Assembly: GCA_014549065.1 (NCBI GenBank)
Contig: JACDOX010000153.1
Span: forward strand, 457,815-521,814
Length of the DNA: 64,000 nt
Direction: 5' to 3'
From: Cardinalis cardinalis
Taxonomy: Eukaryota; Chordata; Aves; Passeriformes; Cardinalidae
Positions within the stretch are counted from its first letter, which is position 1. Each line of letters starts with the position of its first letter. This document shows positions 36,211-49,589 of the stretch, piece by piece. The translations under genes were made by a program, and so were the position numbers. The notes beneath the pieces are model-generated. The model was not told where the DNA came from and ran no database searches. It saw only the letters and a list, made by a program, of their open reading frames with translations.

Positions 36211-38639
36211 TTTATGTGAGAAATGACAAAAAAGACAACACTTAAGCCTGTAAAAATCAAATTTTTGGGTGGTTTTCAAGGTTCTGCACAGTGACAAATC
36301 CTACAGTGCCAAGGACCATTGTAATTTTGCTCAGGCTATGTACCATTTCTTTCTTTAAACCCCACATTTGGCAAATTGCACCTCTGATGGTTCTTCATCT
36401 TGCAAGCAGTCTAATAATCCCCATGATTAGGAACATTAGAGCCTCAGGAAGCAATAAAAAATGATCAGTTCACTAAGGTGAGTCCATCCACAAGACAAGT
36501 TAATGACTCCCATGCAGTCTATGAAGTAACTGAAGGGCATATAGCAGTGGATATATGAGACTGACTCTCTCTCTCCTTACACATAGAAGTTTCTAAATTC
36601 TTTAGGAAGCCTAGAAAATTATGATCAGTACCAAAGCTTAGAAGATCGAATTTCTCAGGAAAACTGTCTTTTTTTGGGTCTCTGAAACCTTGGAGGAAGG
36701 GTAATGTTGCCTTTGAAGTTGTCATGCCTTGTGCATTGTAATTACTTCCTTGTTTACTTCCATGTTCACCATCCAGGTTAGGCCAGCCTGGAGGACAAAT
36801 TTAGAATTACTGTACCATGAGCATAACAATGACTATCAACACAGCATCTTGTCCATTTATATTGAAACCCTGCTGCAATTTGACTTTATTAATTTGACTT
36901 AATTGAGACTAAGTTTGGAGAATTTCAAGGTTTGTTCCACTAATAATGGAAGAGAGATATTTTCTTGCCTGAAAGCCAAAGACTACGCTATTGTGGCAAG
37001 GCTAGTCACAGTTAGGTCTGTCAAAGGACAAGAGAGATGAAGAAAGTGTACAGCCAGTCTAGGCATGAGTGGTGGGAGTGCTGCCCACTAAGAGCAGCCT
37101 TCTGGCCCTGGCATTGTCAGACCTGTCTGCACCAAAAACCAGATCTACAATCTCTTCATAAGGACCAGCAGATGACTTTTAGTCCAAGTGAGCAGAAATC
37201 ATGTNAAATACCCAGAAGCTGAGGTGACTAAGTAGCAGCTACTAAGGGTTTTTTCAACTACATTTTTTATTTTCTTTGGATAGGGGTTGTCACTAAGGTA
37301 GAAAGTCTGAGGTTCTTGGATGTTTTTGCAGGGTTAAAAGATACCAGTGATGTTATTTAGTAAAAGTCTTCTGATAAAGAGTCTGAAATGTTCCGAGTGT
37401 AACAGATGTCAATGTATTCCTCTTTACCCCTCTCCCCTCTCCAGTGTGGTTTGTTCACATACAATCTTGCAATTACAATTTGAAACTTCTTTGGAAATGC
37501 ATTTACACAGAATAAAATTTCTGCCCTCCACTGAGGATATGGTACAATACATGACTCTGAGGTAAGCTCGGTGATGGTGTTACAGCACACTGGCAAGGAG
37601 AGCTTTGTGGGCAGGCCTCTCAAACACACATTATCCCTTAGCCTGTGCTGATTTGCTCTTCTGACGATGTCTTTGAAGATGTTTCTTACATGTGGGGTTG
37701 GAAAGATCACTGGTTACCAACTTCTTGCCAGACATAGTTCAAGCCATTGGCCATCAGCTGTCTCAGAAATTCCGTCCCTGTATTAAAACCGAAATGTTTG
37801 AAGGAGTGCTCAGCTCAAACAGCTCAAATATCTACGTACCTGAAGATAAGGACAATTCTTCTGAAGGAGGAATGTTGAGAGATGTACTTTTCAATTTCAT
37901 CAGAACCACTTTGGCACCTTGCACTTTTTTTTGAGAGCCTTAGATAGTACCACTTTCATGCCTTTTTTAAGTCAGCTAGGAGAGATATGGAGCTTGAGCC
38001 TTTTACAATACTGGTACTGATTAGCAAAAAATGAAGACACTTAAGAGGTTTTTGAAGCTAAAAATAAATGAGACAACAAAACCAGGAGTTATGTGTCTAC
38101 AGCAGAAAGAAACCCAAATCAAACGTTCCCCCAGAGCAGCACTGCCAAAAGCAGACTCCAGAATTTTGCGATTTGTGAATATCTGGGACTCTCTGTGTGA
38201 TTTGCAAAACAGATTCCCAAATTATTTTGCAAAATGAAATGTATTTCTGGTGCCTGTTAGCCTGGAAGCCTGGCTGAACCATTCCCAGCACCCATGAGGG
38301 CAGGAACAGTCACAGATGAGCTTGAGAGTTGTTGAGCAAAGTTCCTTTGGCTGGCTAGCAAAAATGCTCAGGTTCTTTAAGAGCATTTCAGAAATACATG
38401 AAACATGGAGGGGAAAGCTAATTTCTTTCATAACACTTGTCTCCTTTTGACTTTCTTATGATTTTGCATATTATTTTGCATATTCTTATATCTATGTGCG
38501 CATCTCCAAGCTTAGCAAACATAAAGTGTTACCTCAACAACATTAAAAAAAAGGACAAAATATTTTAAAATCATCATCATCTATTTTTCTCAAATCTCAC
38601 CATTGTTATACATGGTGTTTTGGTTTTTATTTTCCTCAG
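36211..38639. other. AT-rich DNA, no gene recognised
   Basis: No gene recognised. A small imperfect tandem (AATTTGACTT twice) is at about 36877-36902 and another (TTTTGCATATT-like) near 38463-38485. A single N is at 37205. The 117-codon minus frame at 37357-37710 has no domain. Confidence 0.5.
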
Positions 38640-39242
38640 TCATAATCATAATCACAATTCTGAGTTGGAAGACACACACAAGGAGCATCAAGTCCAACAC
38701 AGGACATCCTCAAGAGTCATTCCACGTGCCAGAAAGTGTCGACCAACGCTTCTTGAATTCTCTTAGGCTGATGCTGTGACTATGTCCCTGGGGAGTCTGT
38801 TCCGGTGCCCAACCACCCTCTGGGTGAAGAACCTTTTTCCAATATCCAACCTAAACCTTCCCTGACGCCTTCAGGTCCTGTCACTGGTCACAACAGAGAA
38901 GAGATCAGTGTCTGCCCCTCCTCTTCCNCTCAAGAGGAAGGTGCAGATTGTAAGGAAACCTCCCCTCAGCCTCCTCTTCTCCAGGCTGAACAGACCAAGT
39001 GACCTCAGCTCCTCCTCACACAACTTCCCCTCAAGACCCTTCACCATCTTTGTAGCTCTGTTTTGAGAGCTTTTTTAAAGATATAAAGCTCTCTAATAAC
39101 TTCATATCTTCTTTATATTGTGGCACCCAAATTTGCACACAGGACTCAAGATGAGGCTGCCCCAGTACAGAGCAGAGCAGGACAATCCCCTCCCTTGCCC
39201 AGCTGGCGATGCTGAGCCTGATGTACCCCAGATTATTTTGCA
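38640..39242 (-). mobile_element. CR1 LINE fragment, 5'-truncated
   Basis: The + strand begins TCATAATCATAATCACAATTC, a variant of the reverse-complemented CR1 3' terminus, then TGAGTTGGAAG, CAAGTCCAACAC, CCAACCACCCTCTGGGTGAAG, CTTCTCCAGGCTGAACAGACC and AGAGCAGAGCAGGACAATCC, all typical CR1 blocks in reverse complement. The element is thus on the minus strand, about 600 bp, with the 5' side lost. It belongs to a different CR1 subfamily from the copy at 26899, judging by the GAGTTGGAAG/ATCAAGTCCAAC-type end. Single N at 38928. Confidence 0.95.
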
Positions 39243-39960
39243 TCTGTAAAAGACTAAATTAATGTCTGAGAAGAGCTGCCTTTAAACCACCTCCTCCTGT
39301 TTTTAACACATAGACTCTTGTAAACATATAAATGCATGGACAGCAGCTAGGATACTGCAGTGAGAGCAGCTTTAGTCCTGCACATCTGATTGCACTTATT
39401 CCTGTGTTATCAAAAAATCAAAATAATAGGACAAAATGAAATATACTTATGAAACCAAAAATGGCAAGATATTGGGAAAAAGGGTTGGGGATGGATGAGG
39501 GAAAATCAAGAAAGAGACATTTGGGGCAAGGGAAACATCTGGTTAATTCTGCCAAGGAAAGCAAAATAAGTCAAAAACATTCATCAGGATAAGCAATGTA
39601 TTAGAAGTACATAAGTAATACCTCGCCTAAATCTTTTCTTGGCTTCCAGTGCTGTTGGAAAGCATTAGTTCTTCCTCGTCATGTCTGCTAAGCACATTCT
39701 TGGAGGGGAAGGAGGGCAGTGAAAGAAAAAAAAAAAAGAGCAGAGAGTGAATTTAATCTTGGAATCCTGAAAAAGTTGCCTATGTGCTTTTTCTAGCCTC
39801 TGGTACAGCAAACCAGGTTGCTATGGTAAAATGGGTCAGAGCAGTAAGCAAGTTAGCTTGTGCAACAAAATCAGACTCCTGGTGCAGCAATGGGAGGCAG
39901 AGGCCAAAGCACACAGTAATCTAGAGCTGAATCTAGGTCACTGGGGTGCTTTGTAGCTGC
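39243..39960. other. Unassigned DNA
   Basis: No gene or named repeat recognised; an A12-type run lies near 39726. It leads into the CpG-rich spot that follows. Confidence 0.5.
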
Positions 39961-40072
39961 AGCTGTCCGTGTGGGACTGTGATCTCCGGCAGGGCTCGCA
40001 AAACCATCCTGACGGCTGGGCTCCCGCTCAACGGCTACGGCTGTGCTGGGGGAGCTGCTGCTTTGTCTCCTT
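39961..40072. other. Small CpG-rich, GC-rich spot
   Basis: Seven CpG dinucleotides fall within about 75 bp (39967-40039) in a region where CpG is otherwise very rare, and the GC content is visibly higher than on either side. A frame on the + strand is open across it (CTGCAG at 39958 to a stop near 40089) but resembles nothing known. It is too short for a CpG island in the usual definition. It may be an undermethylated regulatory site, a young insertion, or part of an unrecognised exon. Confidence 0.4.
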
Positions 40073-40545
40073 CAGAAACAAATTATAATTTTAGATTTTA
40101 AATTATGGATGCATATGCAGGCAGCATGTGTCTGTGTGTGTATTATGTATGCACATTTATTTTAAAATAAGACATACTCAGCAGGCACATGGCCCATATT
40201 TTGGGAACCCATTACACAAATTAACATTCACACTCCAAATGATCATTATCACATATTTATGGGAACTGTGCATCCCACTCCATGAAAGCTATAAAGATCT
40301 GCAAGCAAACACAAGAAATTTCTTCTCCAGCATATCTAATGAATTCCCCCCCATCAGACAAACACCCTCCCAAAAAGCCTGGGAAAAGAAAAAAGACTTT
40401 GGAGAGTGTCAGGGAGGTCATCCCACGGTTCAGTCTCTCNCATCCCCCTACAGACATATGCTGATACACTCATTGTGCAGCAATCTATTATTATCATTTA
40501 CTATTCTGTGACTGTTAATAAACAATCAAAAGGGAAAAAAATCCC

Positions 40546-40570
40546 AACAAACAAACAAACAAACAAAAAA
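40546..40570. repeat. (CAAA)n microsatellite
   Basis: About six copies of AAAC/CAAA within an A/C-rich patch. Confidence 0.9.
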
Positions 40571-43269
40571 CCGAACAACCAACAATCAGTTAATAAAAAG
40601 CCAGAGAATGGGGTCGCATCAGGAGCAGAAGTAAACCAGTTTGATGCTGATGGAACTACACAGGCTCAGAGTTTAGACTTACATACAGACATTGGTCCTT
40701 GCCCACGAAAGATGAAAAATGACCCATAATGAAGATCCATTATGAGATGAGGTTGGCAGCTCTTTGGAATATGAGAGGTATNATGTCACTGTTTTTTTCT
40801 GCCATTTTCTTTCTTATGTTTAGAAAGTCTGCCAAGTAGAATTTCCTATATTGGCTCCAAATTCTAGTTTATACAGAAGAGATTCTGGATACATCACCTG
40901 CACACTGAAGCATGGGCTTTCAGTGCACACAGAAGAAGCCTAGAGCTCCACACCAGATCTGCTGTGTGTGCAGTGATTGACTCCACAGCAAGCACGTGGA
41001 CGGTCTGAAGCTCTCCAGAAGTACACAGTTCTTGTACACACCAAAGATCTGGTACACTAAATGCCAAATATGTCACTCTCACATGTCACATTTTGTCTGT
41101 TTTGTGTAAAAATCTGGCATAAGTGCATATAACAACACTAGGTAGAGATGTTAATTGAATGATGAAATACGAACCTTTTCTATTTGGATTTGGGGCAGTA
41201 TTGGACAGATGAATTTTCCTTCTCACAGCCACAAGAATTTAGACATTTCTGCTTGAGACAATTGCACTGGACAAAATATCTCTCAATACAATTTAGTTTT
41301 ATTCAGGTCACATCTCTCATACTCTGCCATGAGATTTTGCCCATTTCCAGTAAGTGTGAGGGCAGAGGAAGGTTAAAAGACAACAATAACTTGGAGTTTC
41401 AGAATCAGTGTCCACCTACATAAATCATGTATGACAATGAAGTTCCTGCCCTCCTTATCCCACATTTTAACATGGATGACTCAGATTAGATATGTGTTTG
41501 GAATAATTTAAAAATTAGGCCAGTAGTAATCCATGGCAAGGTCAACATCCAAAGACAGATGAGGCACTAGTGCTTATTCAATTAACTAAACAGTTAAAAT
41601 CAATTATGTTTTTCTTGAAAAAGTAACAATGCAATTTTTATTGGGGGTGGGTGGCATTTCAGTTTTTATAAAGGNGGAAGGTATACAGCTGATGGCCAAT
41701 GCTTTGAACTGCATCTGACAAGAAGCTGGTAGCCAGAGTGAGCTGCCTGCCCCCCCCCAGAGTGAGAAACATCCCCAAGGATATGGGGAGAGGAGCCAAT
41801 CAGCACAGACAGTGTGCATTTGCAAGCTGTCAGACCTGCCATGAGCATGGCTTCTGTGCGCACCTCTACAGATATCTGAAAAACCAAGATGAAACATGTA
41901 GAGACCATATGNCAAATGTCAGTTTGTAAGCAAAGTGAAATCTCTTATTTGCTCCTACAGAACTGCTAACATGATGCAAGAGCACTGAGCAACTGCCCAT
42001 TCTATTGAGCAGCAGCACACATAAATAACTTGCAAATACTGGAGGTAAAGGTACATACCATACATGAGCAATATTATATAGTCCTTCAAGGGCAGAGTAG
42101 CAGAAAGCAAAAGGAAACAGAAAAATGTATCAAGAGAGGTCCAAGGATGGTCCTCTCTCTTGATAGTCACTGATAAATTCCCTTTTCAGCAGTAATGAAG
42201 ATTCTATTAAAAAGGCCTTGACTCATTCCATCACATACAGTTCATGTCTTGTCTAATTTCTGCAGCAACTTGTCTTTAATCCTTCAGCATTCTTATCCTT
42301 GATTATTTGATACTTGAATAGTTCTGATAACTCGTCTGGTCCAGACAAGAGACAGAAATATTTGTCTATCAGTCATTGTCTCTGCAAAGCAAACAAATAC
42401 CACTCCATTCAAAGGGGACAGTCAAATTCATCACTGGTGAAACATTCTGCATATGAGGTTTACGCGTAAAGACCAGCAGAACAGACTCTTTTAGAGATAC
42501 CCCTAGTGATATAAAGATCTGCTATTGTGCTGATAAAATTCTTTTCATGCCACTGATACCTTAATTGTTAGCTACAAATGATAGGCACAGAGACCAGACA
42601 GGCTTGGAGACTTACCTGGACAGACATGAAGAAAGAGGGTTCTGATTTTGATACTAGAATTGTATAACACATCACAAAATTTATCATTTGACTTTGACTG
42701 TATATGCTCTGAAGGTATCTTTCCTACAACAAGTCTACAAAAATCTGCACGTAAATCAGAGGAAAACAAAGCAGCAACAACAACAACAAATAAAAGTATC
42801 TAGGAAAAAAAAAAGTTCATTTAGTAACTCCGATTGAATATAATTTTATTCTTGAAAATAGATTTAGTCTTCCTGTTTTGAGAAAAGGTAGTAAATCACA
42901 GACTCATGGGAGTACAGACATGTACTGAGTGGAGGGATGGCAGGGTGTGGGGAGGGAGGATCTGCTTTACAGGCAGAAAAGAAACATTCCATGGAAGTAG
43001 CACTGCCAGATAAATCCCCTGTTGCAGAGTCTGTCTGCACATTCCGCTGCTAAAGGGCCATGAGTTGTCGTCGATAAAGGGTCGTTTTCCTACACCTGGA
43101 CAAACAAGCAATTCACAAAAAAGAGCTAATTAACTCTGCCACATATTGAAGGATCTGAAGTACCTGACACACTTTCTGTCTCTGGGCAGGGTGGAGTGGG
43201 TGTTGATTGACAGAGGGCTGCAGAAAAGCCTATCTTATAAAAATTACTCTTTTTAACTCTTATTTTCCC

Positions 43270-43314
43270 CTTATTTACTTATTTATTTAGGAAGGAAGGA
43301 AGGAATCTAGCTAG
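43270..43314. repeat. Compound simple repeat (TTTA)n-(GGAA)n-(CTAG)n
   Basis: Three short simple arrays follow each other: TTAC/TTTA units, then three GGAA units, then CTAGCTAGCTA. Each is only three to four copies long. Confidence 0.85.
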
Positions 43315-45049
43315 CTAAAAAACTACCTGTGGCAAGGGGGTTTTCAGGCTTTATTTAAAATACAAGTTGGTCTTGCATAAATGTCTATTGATAACACTTT
43401 TAACAGTGCTCAGGTACTGATGAAAACACACCTTGTATGCTGAAAGATCATCATCATCACAGCAATATCATATATGTGATCTTAAATGGAAGAAAAAGAG
43501 AAACTCCCAACATTTGTAATGCACAAGGAAACTCAGGGATTCATGTCCTGGTCATTTAGCAAATAAAGCATTCCTCCACCCTTGTTGCACAGAATGAAAT
43601 AACAAAGAGGTAAATTCTACTACTTTTTTAATTAGTCCCTCTGTGATGGATACAAGCACATGCATCAATACTTCCCAGGTTGAAGTTCATGACTGCTCAT
43701 CTGTACAACATATACTGCCTCAACAATGGCCTTATGAATTTCATCAAACAAGAGTTGGCAGCTTCCCACTTAATCACTTAGTGTAACTGTGGACTCTTGT
43801 TTACTGACATCAGGGAATGCCTCAGCAGAGCAACTATTGCCTCATACCTCTTCTAATACTAATGTGGGTGTAAAAAGCCAAACATCTGATGCAGGCTTGT
43901 CTCCCTGGAATGTGGTAAAGAAAGACAAGTCCTTCAGTCAGTAGAAAGGATTAAATCCCTCTTCTATAAAAGGAATCATGTGGAGGAACACAGCTCAGGC
44001 AAAAGCCATTTGAAGAGGTTCTTCAGTAAATAGTCCAGAGGGCTCTCTCTGAGTACATTAAAAACTGATTCATTCGCTGGGTAAATGTGTAAATTATGGG
44101 TATGACAACTGAATAATTTTGATGTAGTAAATGAATACCAGGTCTGATGGAGGCAGATAGCTGTTACTTGAGTATGATTTCCAGTGTCTGCAAACATCTT
44201 GCTTTGGAACCCTTCACAGGGTATGAGCTAAAGCAGTAGTCTGTTGTTAAAGCATTTGAAATAAGAAATCACTAAAGCAAACTAGTCCTGGTGCACAGAA
44301 TTTTAGTTTGAATTGTGCAAGATAAAATAATGAGCATTTTAAATAGAAATACCTGAGGTAAAACATAATGTCTGGCAAGGTAACTGGGGAGGAAGTATCT
44401 CATAACATCCATGTGGAAGTCTCCAGCTGTAACACAAACTTCCTTAGCCACTCAGTAAGCGACTAAAGTTATAAACATTTATATCACAGTTAATTTAATT
44501 TCAACTGTAGTTTGGAAAGCTCTTGCTCTCTTAAATGATGCTGCTAAATGTCAAATTTACAATTTTGGAAAGTCATTGTCAATACTTTGCTATATGCAAA
44601 TATTAATTAATTCTAAATTGCAATGGTTTCCATAAAACTTCAGTGGATGCCAAAAGAAAAAAAAACCTTCATCTTCTATGCTACTACAATAAATAAAAAG
44701 AGAAAAAGAAATGGTTTTCCACTTATAAAATCAAATGTTGCCAAGAGCTACGTTCAGCTAGTAGGCATTTGTTTCAAGTGGATGCTGGCTCCTGTCATAT
44801 GATGAGGAAATATGACATTTGGTAATCTTATTGGCACATGTCAGGTTAGCATGGCCAAGAAACACAGAACAGTTTCCTAGTAATAGCCCTTTTCACCATA
44901 GCTGTGGTGCCTAAGAAAATTAAATATCTAAAGAGAATGATCATTGCAAAAAATCTGACAGTTTTATGAGGGAGGAATGTGGTGGAGAGTGATAGAGTTG
45001 TCTGTAACACTTCCAGAATTTCCTGGAAACACATTTTATTGATCAGAAG

Positions 45050-47760
45050 CTGGAGTCAATAAGCTCACTGAAGATCTGAAAGTGCTGAACAAAGTCACTG
45101 AAAAAGAATGAAAGTACTACAATCAGCCCTGTGTATTTATTGATTCAAGAGACAGGACTAACATCTGACTACCAAAAGCCAACAGTGACTTCAGCCATTC
45201 TTTCATAAAAACAAATAAGACCATGCAAGAAAGCAAGAATTGCAGCATGAAAGAACCACAGAAAAGAGGCATGAGTCAATTATAACATAGGATATCAAAG
45301 ATAGTCAAAATAAAGGCTGGTAGCAGATTAACAAGCTTGAAACTTTAAAAGATCATGTTAAAACCAGAGAGACAACTCCCAGAGATAAGATAAGGGTAGC
45401 TGACAAAGAGACTATAAATATCATTCACAACATGATGCGATCAATAGGGTAGGAAAATGGCCCAGAGTGAACATGCATCAAAGACCAGATGTCTTCAGAA
45501 TTTATGTCAGTTTTCTGTTGAGAGACTACATAAAACAAAAACTAAAAAAAAAAACAAAAGCCAAACCAAACCACAAAAAAAACTCTCAAAGACAAAAACC
45601 AAAACCAAACCAAACTAAAATAAAAAGAGCCAAAAGACTCTAAAAAAAAAAAAGAGACAGTATTCATATGTCATGGTAGACAACACAAAATGTTTAGTAA
45701 TTGAAAGTGCTTTGTGAAAGACAACTATGTGGGGGAAAAGGGTATCAGATTGACAGCAAGAAAATAAGAAAAGATAAAAATAAAGCTTTTTGTTTCTTAG
45801 ATTATAATTATGGGGTAATATAATGAGTTAGACAATAACAAAACCAAACAATCGAAAGCACAGTCAATCTTTAAAGAGAGGTTTTATCTGTGAAAGGCTC
45901 AGACAATGACAGTAGATGGTCTATAGTCAAAATGTTCGAGAATAATATCATATCCAAGTTCCTCTTGGATATTTATTCAAGGAAAGGAAGTAAGGAATGA
46001 CATAACACAAAGACTTGAGAAACTAAATCACAGGAGGGAAAAGAGATCTGGAAAAGCTCCAAGGAGAAGAGGATTGCCAGATATCAAATGATTGTAACCT
46101 ACAAAAACTGATCTTTGATAATCTATTGACTTAACAAAGTTCACTAACACTGTGTTAAGAAGTATCAAGAAATACAGATTTTGGAAAATGTGTATAAAAT
46201 CAAATGCATAGGTTTATATGGAATTTGAAGACGTATGAAATGTTCATCATTATTGATGTCTATGATATCAATATATTATGACTGGGACTATCAAGAAATC
46301 TTAGATAACACATAACAATTTTTTTGAAGCAAGAAATTAAGGTACAGGAAAGATCAGGAAGGCTCATTACATTATGATAGGAAGAGAGACTAACTTAAAA
46401 AAGTTCAGAAATGTTCAGTTTTATAAGTACATTTGATTGATCCAAATGATTCTCCACTATTACAGAGGCAGACTGATGAATTTGTCACTATTTTATACCT
46501 CCTCCTTTTCCTGGATCCAGTATTCATCTGGTAATCCAGCAAGTCAATTCAAATAATTAAGATGAAAGAATACTAAGCTGGAAAAATATGGTTATTTAGC
46601 TTATTAAATCACTTGAATCCATTAATCAAGTAACAAACTAGAAACAGATAGCACAGACTATCAAGAAGGTAAAGTGAAGTTCTAGATTTTGTGGTCAGGA
46701 CCCATAATTTAAGAAAGACCGAGGTATAGAAAATTAGAGACAGTAAAAGCATATTATTCTATGTAGACTTGAGAACTGGTTGCAAATGAAAAGAAAAATA
46801 CACAAAATAAGATGGAATTAAATTAATACATTTAAAAGCAAAGTATTATGGGAACACAAATAACTTAAATAGCATGTTAGATTGCCTAAAAATAATTTAC
46901 ATGAAATTTTTGAGAAATCAAACCTGGGGCATAGCTGAAAGTCTCAGTGTCTTTAGGGTGGGTCTCTGAGTTAAAATGACAGACACCAAATAGGAATCTC
47001 TAGAAAAATTATACCTGCAGTTTAGTCCTCTTGAATGAGTCAAGAGCCAATGAAGAAATAATGTGAAGCATAACCCAATGGCTCTAACCTGGAACTACAA
47101 GAAGATTGAAAAAGTATCCCCTTGACCAGAAAAGGTAACAGCAAATTTTGAGAGGTAATTCATGTCTAGGGCCCCCTTTACTGAGAAAGGGGAGAAATAG
47201 AAAATCAAAAATGAAAGACACAGCTTTGCTAAAAGCAAAAACAGGAAGCTGCTACTGTGGGTGATTACATTGCAAATCTAACCAACTGAACTAAGCAATG
47301 TGAACAAAATGGTTAAAAAATAGCTTAATTAGAGACAAAAATTTTATGAGAGCATCAGTGCTGAAGGAAATGTCACCAACAGAAATTTACCTGATTTTTT
47401 AAAATGATGAGTGCATGTTTTCAGTAAAATGGAACTAAAAATGACAGTGCTTGCAAACAGTCAAAGGACTGAGATATATTGATACAAAGTGGATGCAAGG
47501 TCAGAAAGACTGAATGCAAGGATAAATAAACTGTAGAGACAGCAACAGCAAACAGAATAAATGTGGGGGCAGTCACAACTCAATGGCATCAGGCTGTGGG
47601 GGTATCATGTCTTATAAAGAACGCAAATGTCTTGCAGAGTCCATATGATCTGCAAAGATAACCAGAGATTAAATCACAATCTGTCCAAGATCAGAGACTG
47701 GAGAATAAAGCTCTGATTGTGAGGCAGAGACAAACCACTATCTCACTTATCTCTTTTAAA
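45050..47760 (+). other. A-rich, ORF-free block of unknown origin
   Basis: For about 2.7 kb the + strand is strongly A-rich with relatively little T, and no frame of 60 or more codons exists on either strand, unlike the rest of the window. An A/C low-complexity patch lies at 45541-45650. Such persistent strand asymmetry can be left by a decayed retroelement or by transcription-coupled bias. A short stretch at 45060-45110 reads as a charged peptide, but stops follow soon and I cannot match it to any family. No LTRs or CR1 ends were recognised at its borders. Confidence 0.35.
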
Positions 47761-48483
47761 TGTTCATAGGAGTCTGTAAAATTTGTTCAGATTTGTTTTT
47801 ATTTCTTCTTAGTGATGCAACAAATGAAGGAAGAATGAACTTCAAAATAAACAGTGGAACTGAATACAGTGTAAATTTTGGAAGTACATATGAATATATG
47901 GTGACACACAAATAAACAGCAACTTGCTTGGCTCAAAATCAAACCAAGTCTTAATTTACATAGTAAGCATAAAATGAACCCATGTGGTGAAGTCATACAA
48001 GGACTCCTGTACAAGAATAAATACAATCAAAACACCTCAGAATAATGAAACAAGATTTTTGCTTGCAAGCTTGTTTTGAAGAACAGTCGGCAAATTTGGA
48101 AAATCAAAGCATAATCCAAAAGTAGGAAAGCTCTTTAAGTCCTCAGAGGGAGCCTCCTTCAGAGGATGACCCGGAGAAGCTGCTGAAGCTTCTTATCCTG
48201 AAATACAAGACATAAAATAAATCTCATTCCTTCATTGTCTAGAGAACCAAGCCTTTTCAAGAGAAAATTATCCTTGATAACTAAAATTTAAGTCAGATTG
48301 TCTTTTCACTACAGCTTTTTATCAAATATAAACCTAAAATATGAAATTAAAGAAAACAAGAGTTAATAGCCTTTTCTAACAAGGTAGAAAGACTCTAAGG
48401 TAGAACTCTCTTCTTGAAGATTTTAAAACCTTGAGTAGATATAGTGACATGGTATAAGAGCTCACCTCTCTGACATAACTTTG
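47761..48483. other. Unassigned AT-rich DNA
   Basis: No gene or named repeat recognised. Confidence 0.5.
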
Positions 48484-48577
48484 AAGTTAGTCCTGCTTCA
48501 TGCAAGATTTTAGTCTAGATGGCCCCCAGAGGTTAATTATTACCTAAATTATTTTGTGATCAAATGATTTTGTGAGC
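48484..48577 (+). mobile_element. CR1 LINE 3' end, short
   Basis: Blocks AAGTTAGTCCTGCTTCATGC, TTAGTCTAGATGGCCCCCAG, AGGTTAATTATTACCTAAAT and TTATTTTGTGATCAAATGATT follow the order of the CR1 3' terminus (GGACTAGATGACCTCCAGAGG, CCAACCTAAATTATT, TCTGTGATTCTGTGA). It is in + orientation, old, and severely 5'-truncated. It resembles the piece at 32431. Confidence 0.8.
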
Positions 48578-49379
48578 AATAGAAACTTGCAAAGAAGAGA
48601 TCTTAAACTTATTGATCTTAGGAAAATTGAAAGAGAAAAGAATGCCATTCAGAAAGAATAAAGAAAAAAAGTTTGGTTCGGTAATACATGTTTTATTCAT
48701 CTTTCCGACTAAGCAAGCTAATACACCACAATTCAGTTTTAAAAAAAATAAAGCTGTAGAAAAAATACTTAGAGACAGTTTATGGCATCTGGGTCTTATT
48801 CATTAACTTTTCTCTTGGGAAAGACTCTTGGCCATTAAGATGCAGAATATTTGTTGGTCTTTTCTCCTAATTTTCCACTTTCAATAAGTGCATTTTGGAT
48901 GCACTTAAACCATGTGTTGCATCAGAAAATAAACTAGCCAGCTATTACTTTTATATTTGCTACTTTTTTGCTTGGATTTTGAAGAATTTCACAAAGTGGA
49001 ATAATACTATTGCAGGAGCAGGGTAATTACAAGATGAGTCTATCACAGTATCCAAGTTGTAGGGCCTGTCTTGTGATAGTTCAATGGGATAGATGGGGGC
49101 TTAACAGCTCCCTGCCTTATTTTCTTGATTTGAAATAGTGTTGAGAGCAGAGATGTAATTCATGACTCATTCAGTAAACAGAAGTACTCACTAAAGCACT
49201 TTAATTTTGAACTGAATCTAGTCATAAGGAATCTCATTGTACGTCCTGATTTCCAAACAGAATTTCTGTTTTGCTAAGAAAACTGTGAGGAATCAGTGTG
49301 AAATGAGGTAACTCATGTCACTCTCCTCACAAGTAGCAAAGATAATTTCCTGTCAAAGATGTATTTGCACATCTCTGTG
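48578..49379. other. Unassigned AT-rich DNA
   Basis: No gene recognised. A hairpin with 9-bp arms (TAAGTGCAT / ATGCACTTA, 5-nt loop) lies at 48885-48907. Confidence 0.5.
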
Positions 49380-49589
49380 GTCAGGTTGTGCATCAGGGCT
49401 GTCAGTCACTGGAACAAGACCCCCAGGGAAGTAGGCACACCTGTAAGCTGGCCTGAGTTCAAGGCGTGCCTGGACAATGCCCTTGGATATATGGTTTAGT
49501 TGTAGATAGTCCTGCAATAACTGACTCAATAATCTGTATTAAACCCTTCTAACTTGATATAGTCTTTGATTCTTAGGATTCTATGATTT
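49380..49589 (+). mobile_element. CR1 LINE fragment, 5'-truncated
   Basis: The blocks CAGGGCTGTCAGTCACTGGAA, CAAGACCCCCAGGGAAGT, TGAGTTCAAGGCGTGCCTGG, ACAATGCCCTTGGATATATGG and the end CTTAGGATTCTATGATTT match the 3' part of a common avian CR1 (GCCTGAGTTCAAGGAGCGTTTGG and GGATATTCTATGATT-type consensus) in + orientation. About 210 bp remain, with the GTTGGACTCGATGATC-type block heavily mutated. Confidence 0.88.

Larger units (their letters stand above)
40073..45049. other. AT-rich DNA, no gene recognised
   Basis: No gene or named transposon. It contains a (CAAA)n run at 40546-40570, a C10 run near 41749, and a TTTA/GGAA simple patch at 43270-43300. A POU octamer ATGCAAAT occurs singly at about 44595. 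Single N bases at 40440, 40782, 41675 and 41912. Confidence 0.5.

Noticed and set aside
48885..48907. Short hairpin (9-bp arms) as a microRNA precursor
   Set aside because: The stem is far too short for a pre-miRNA.
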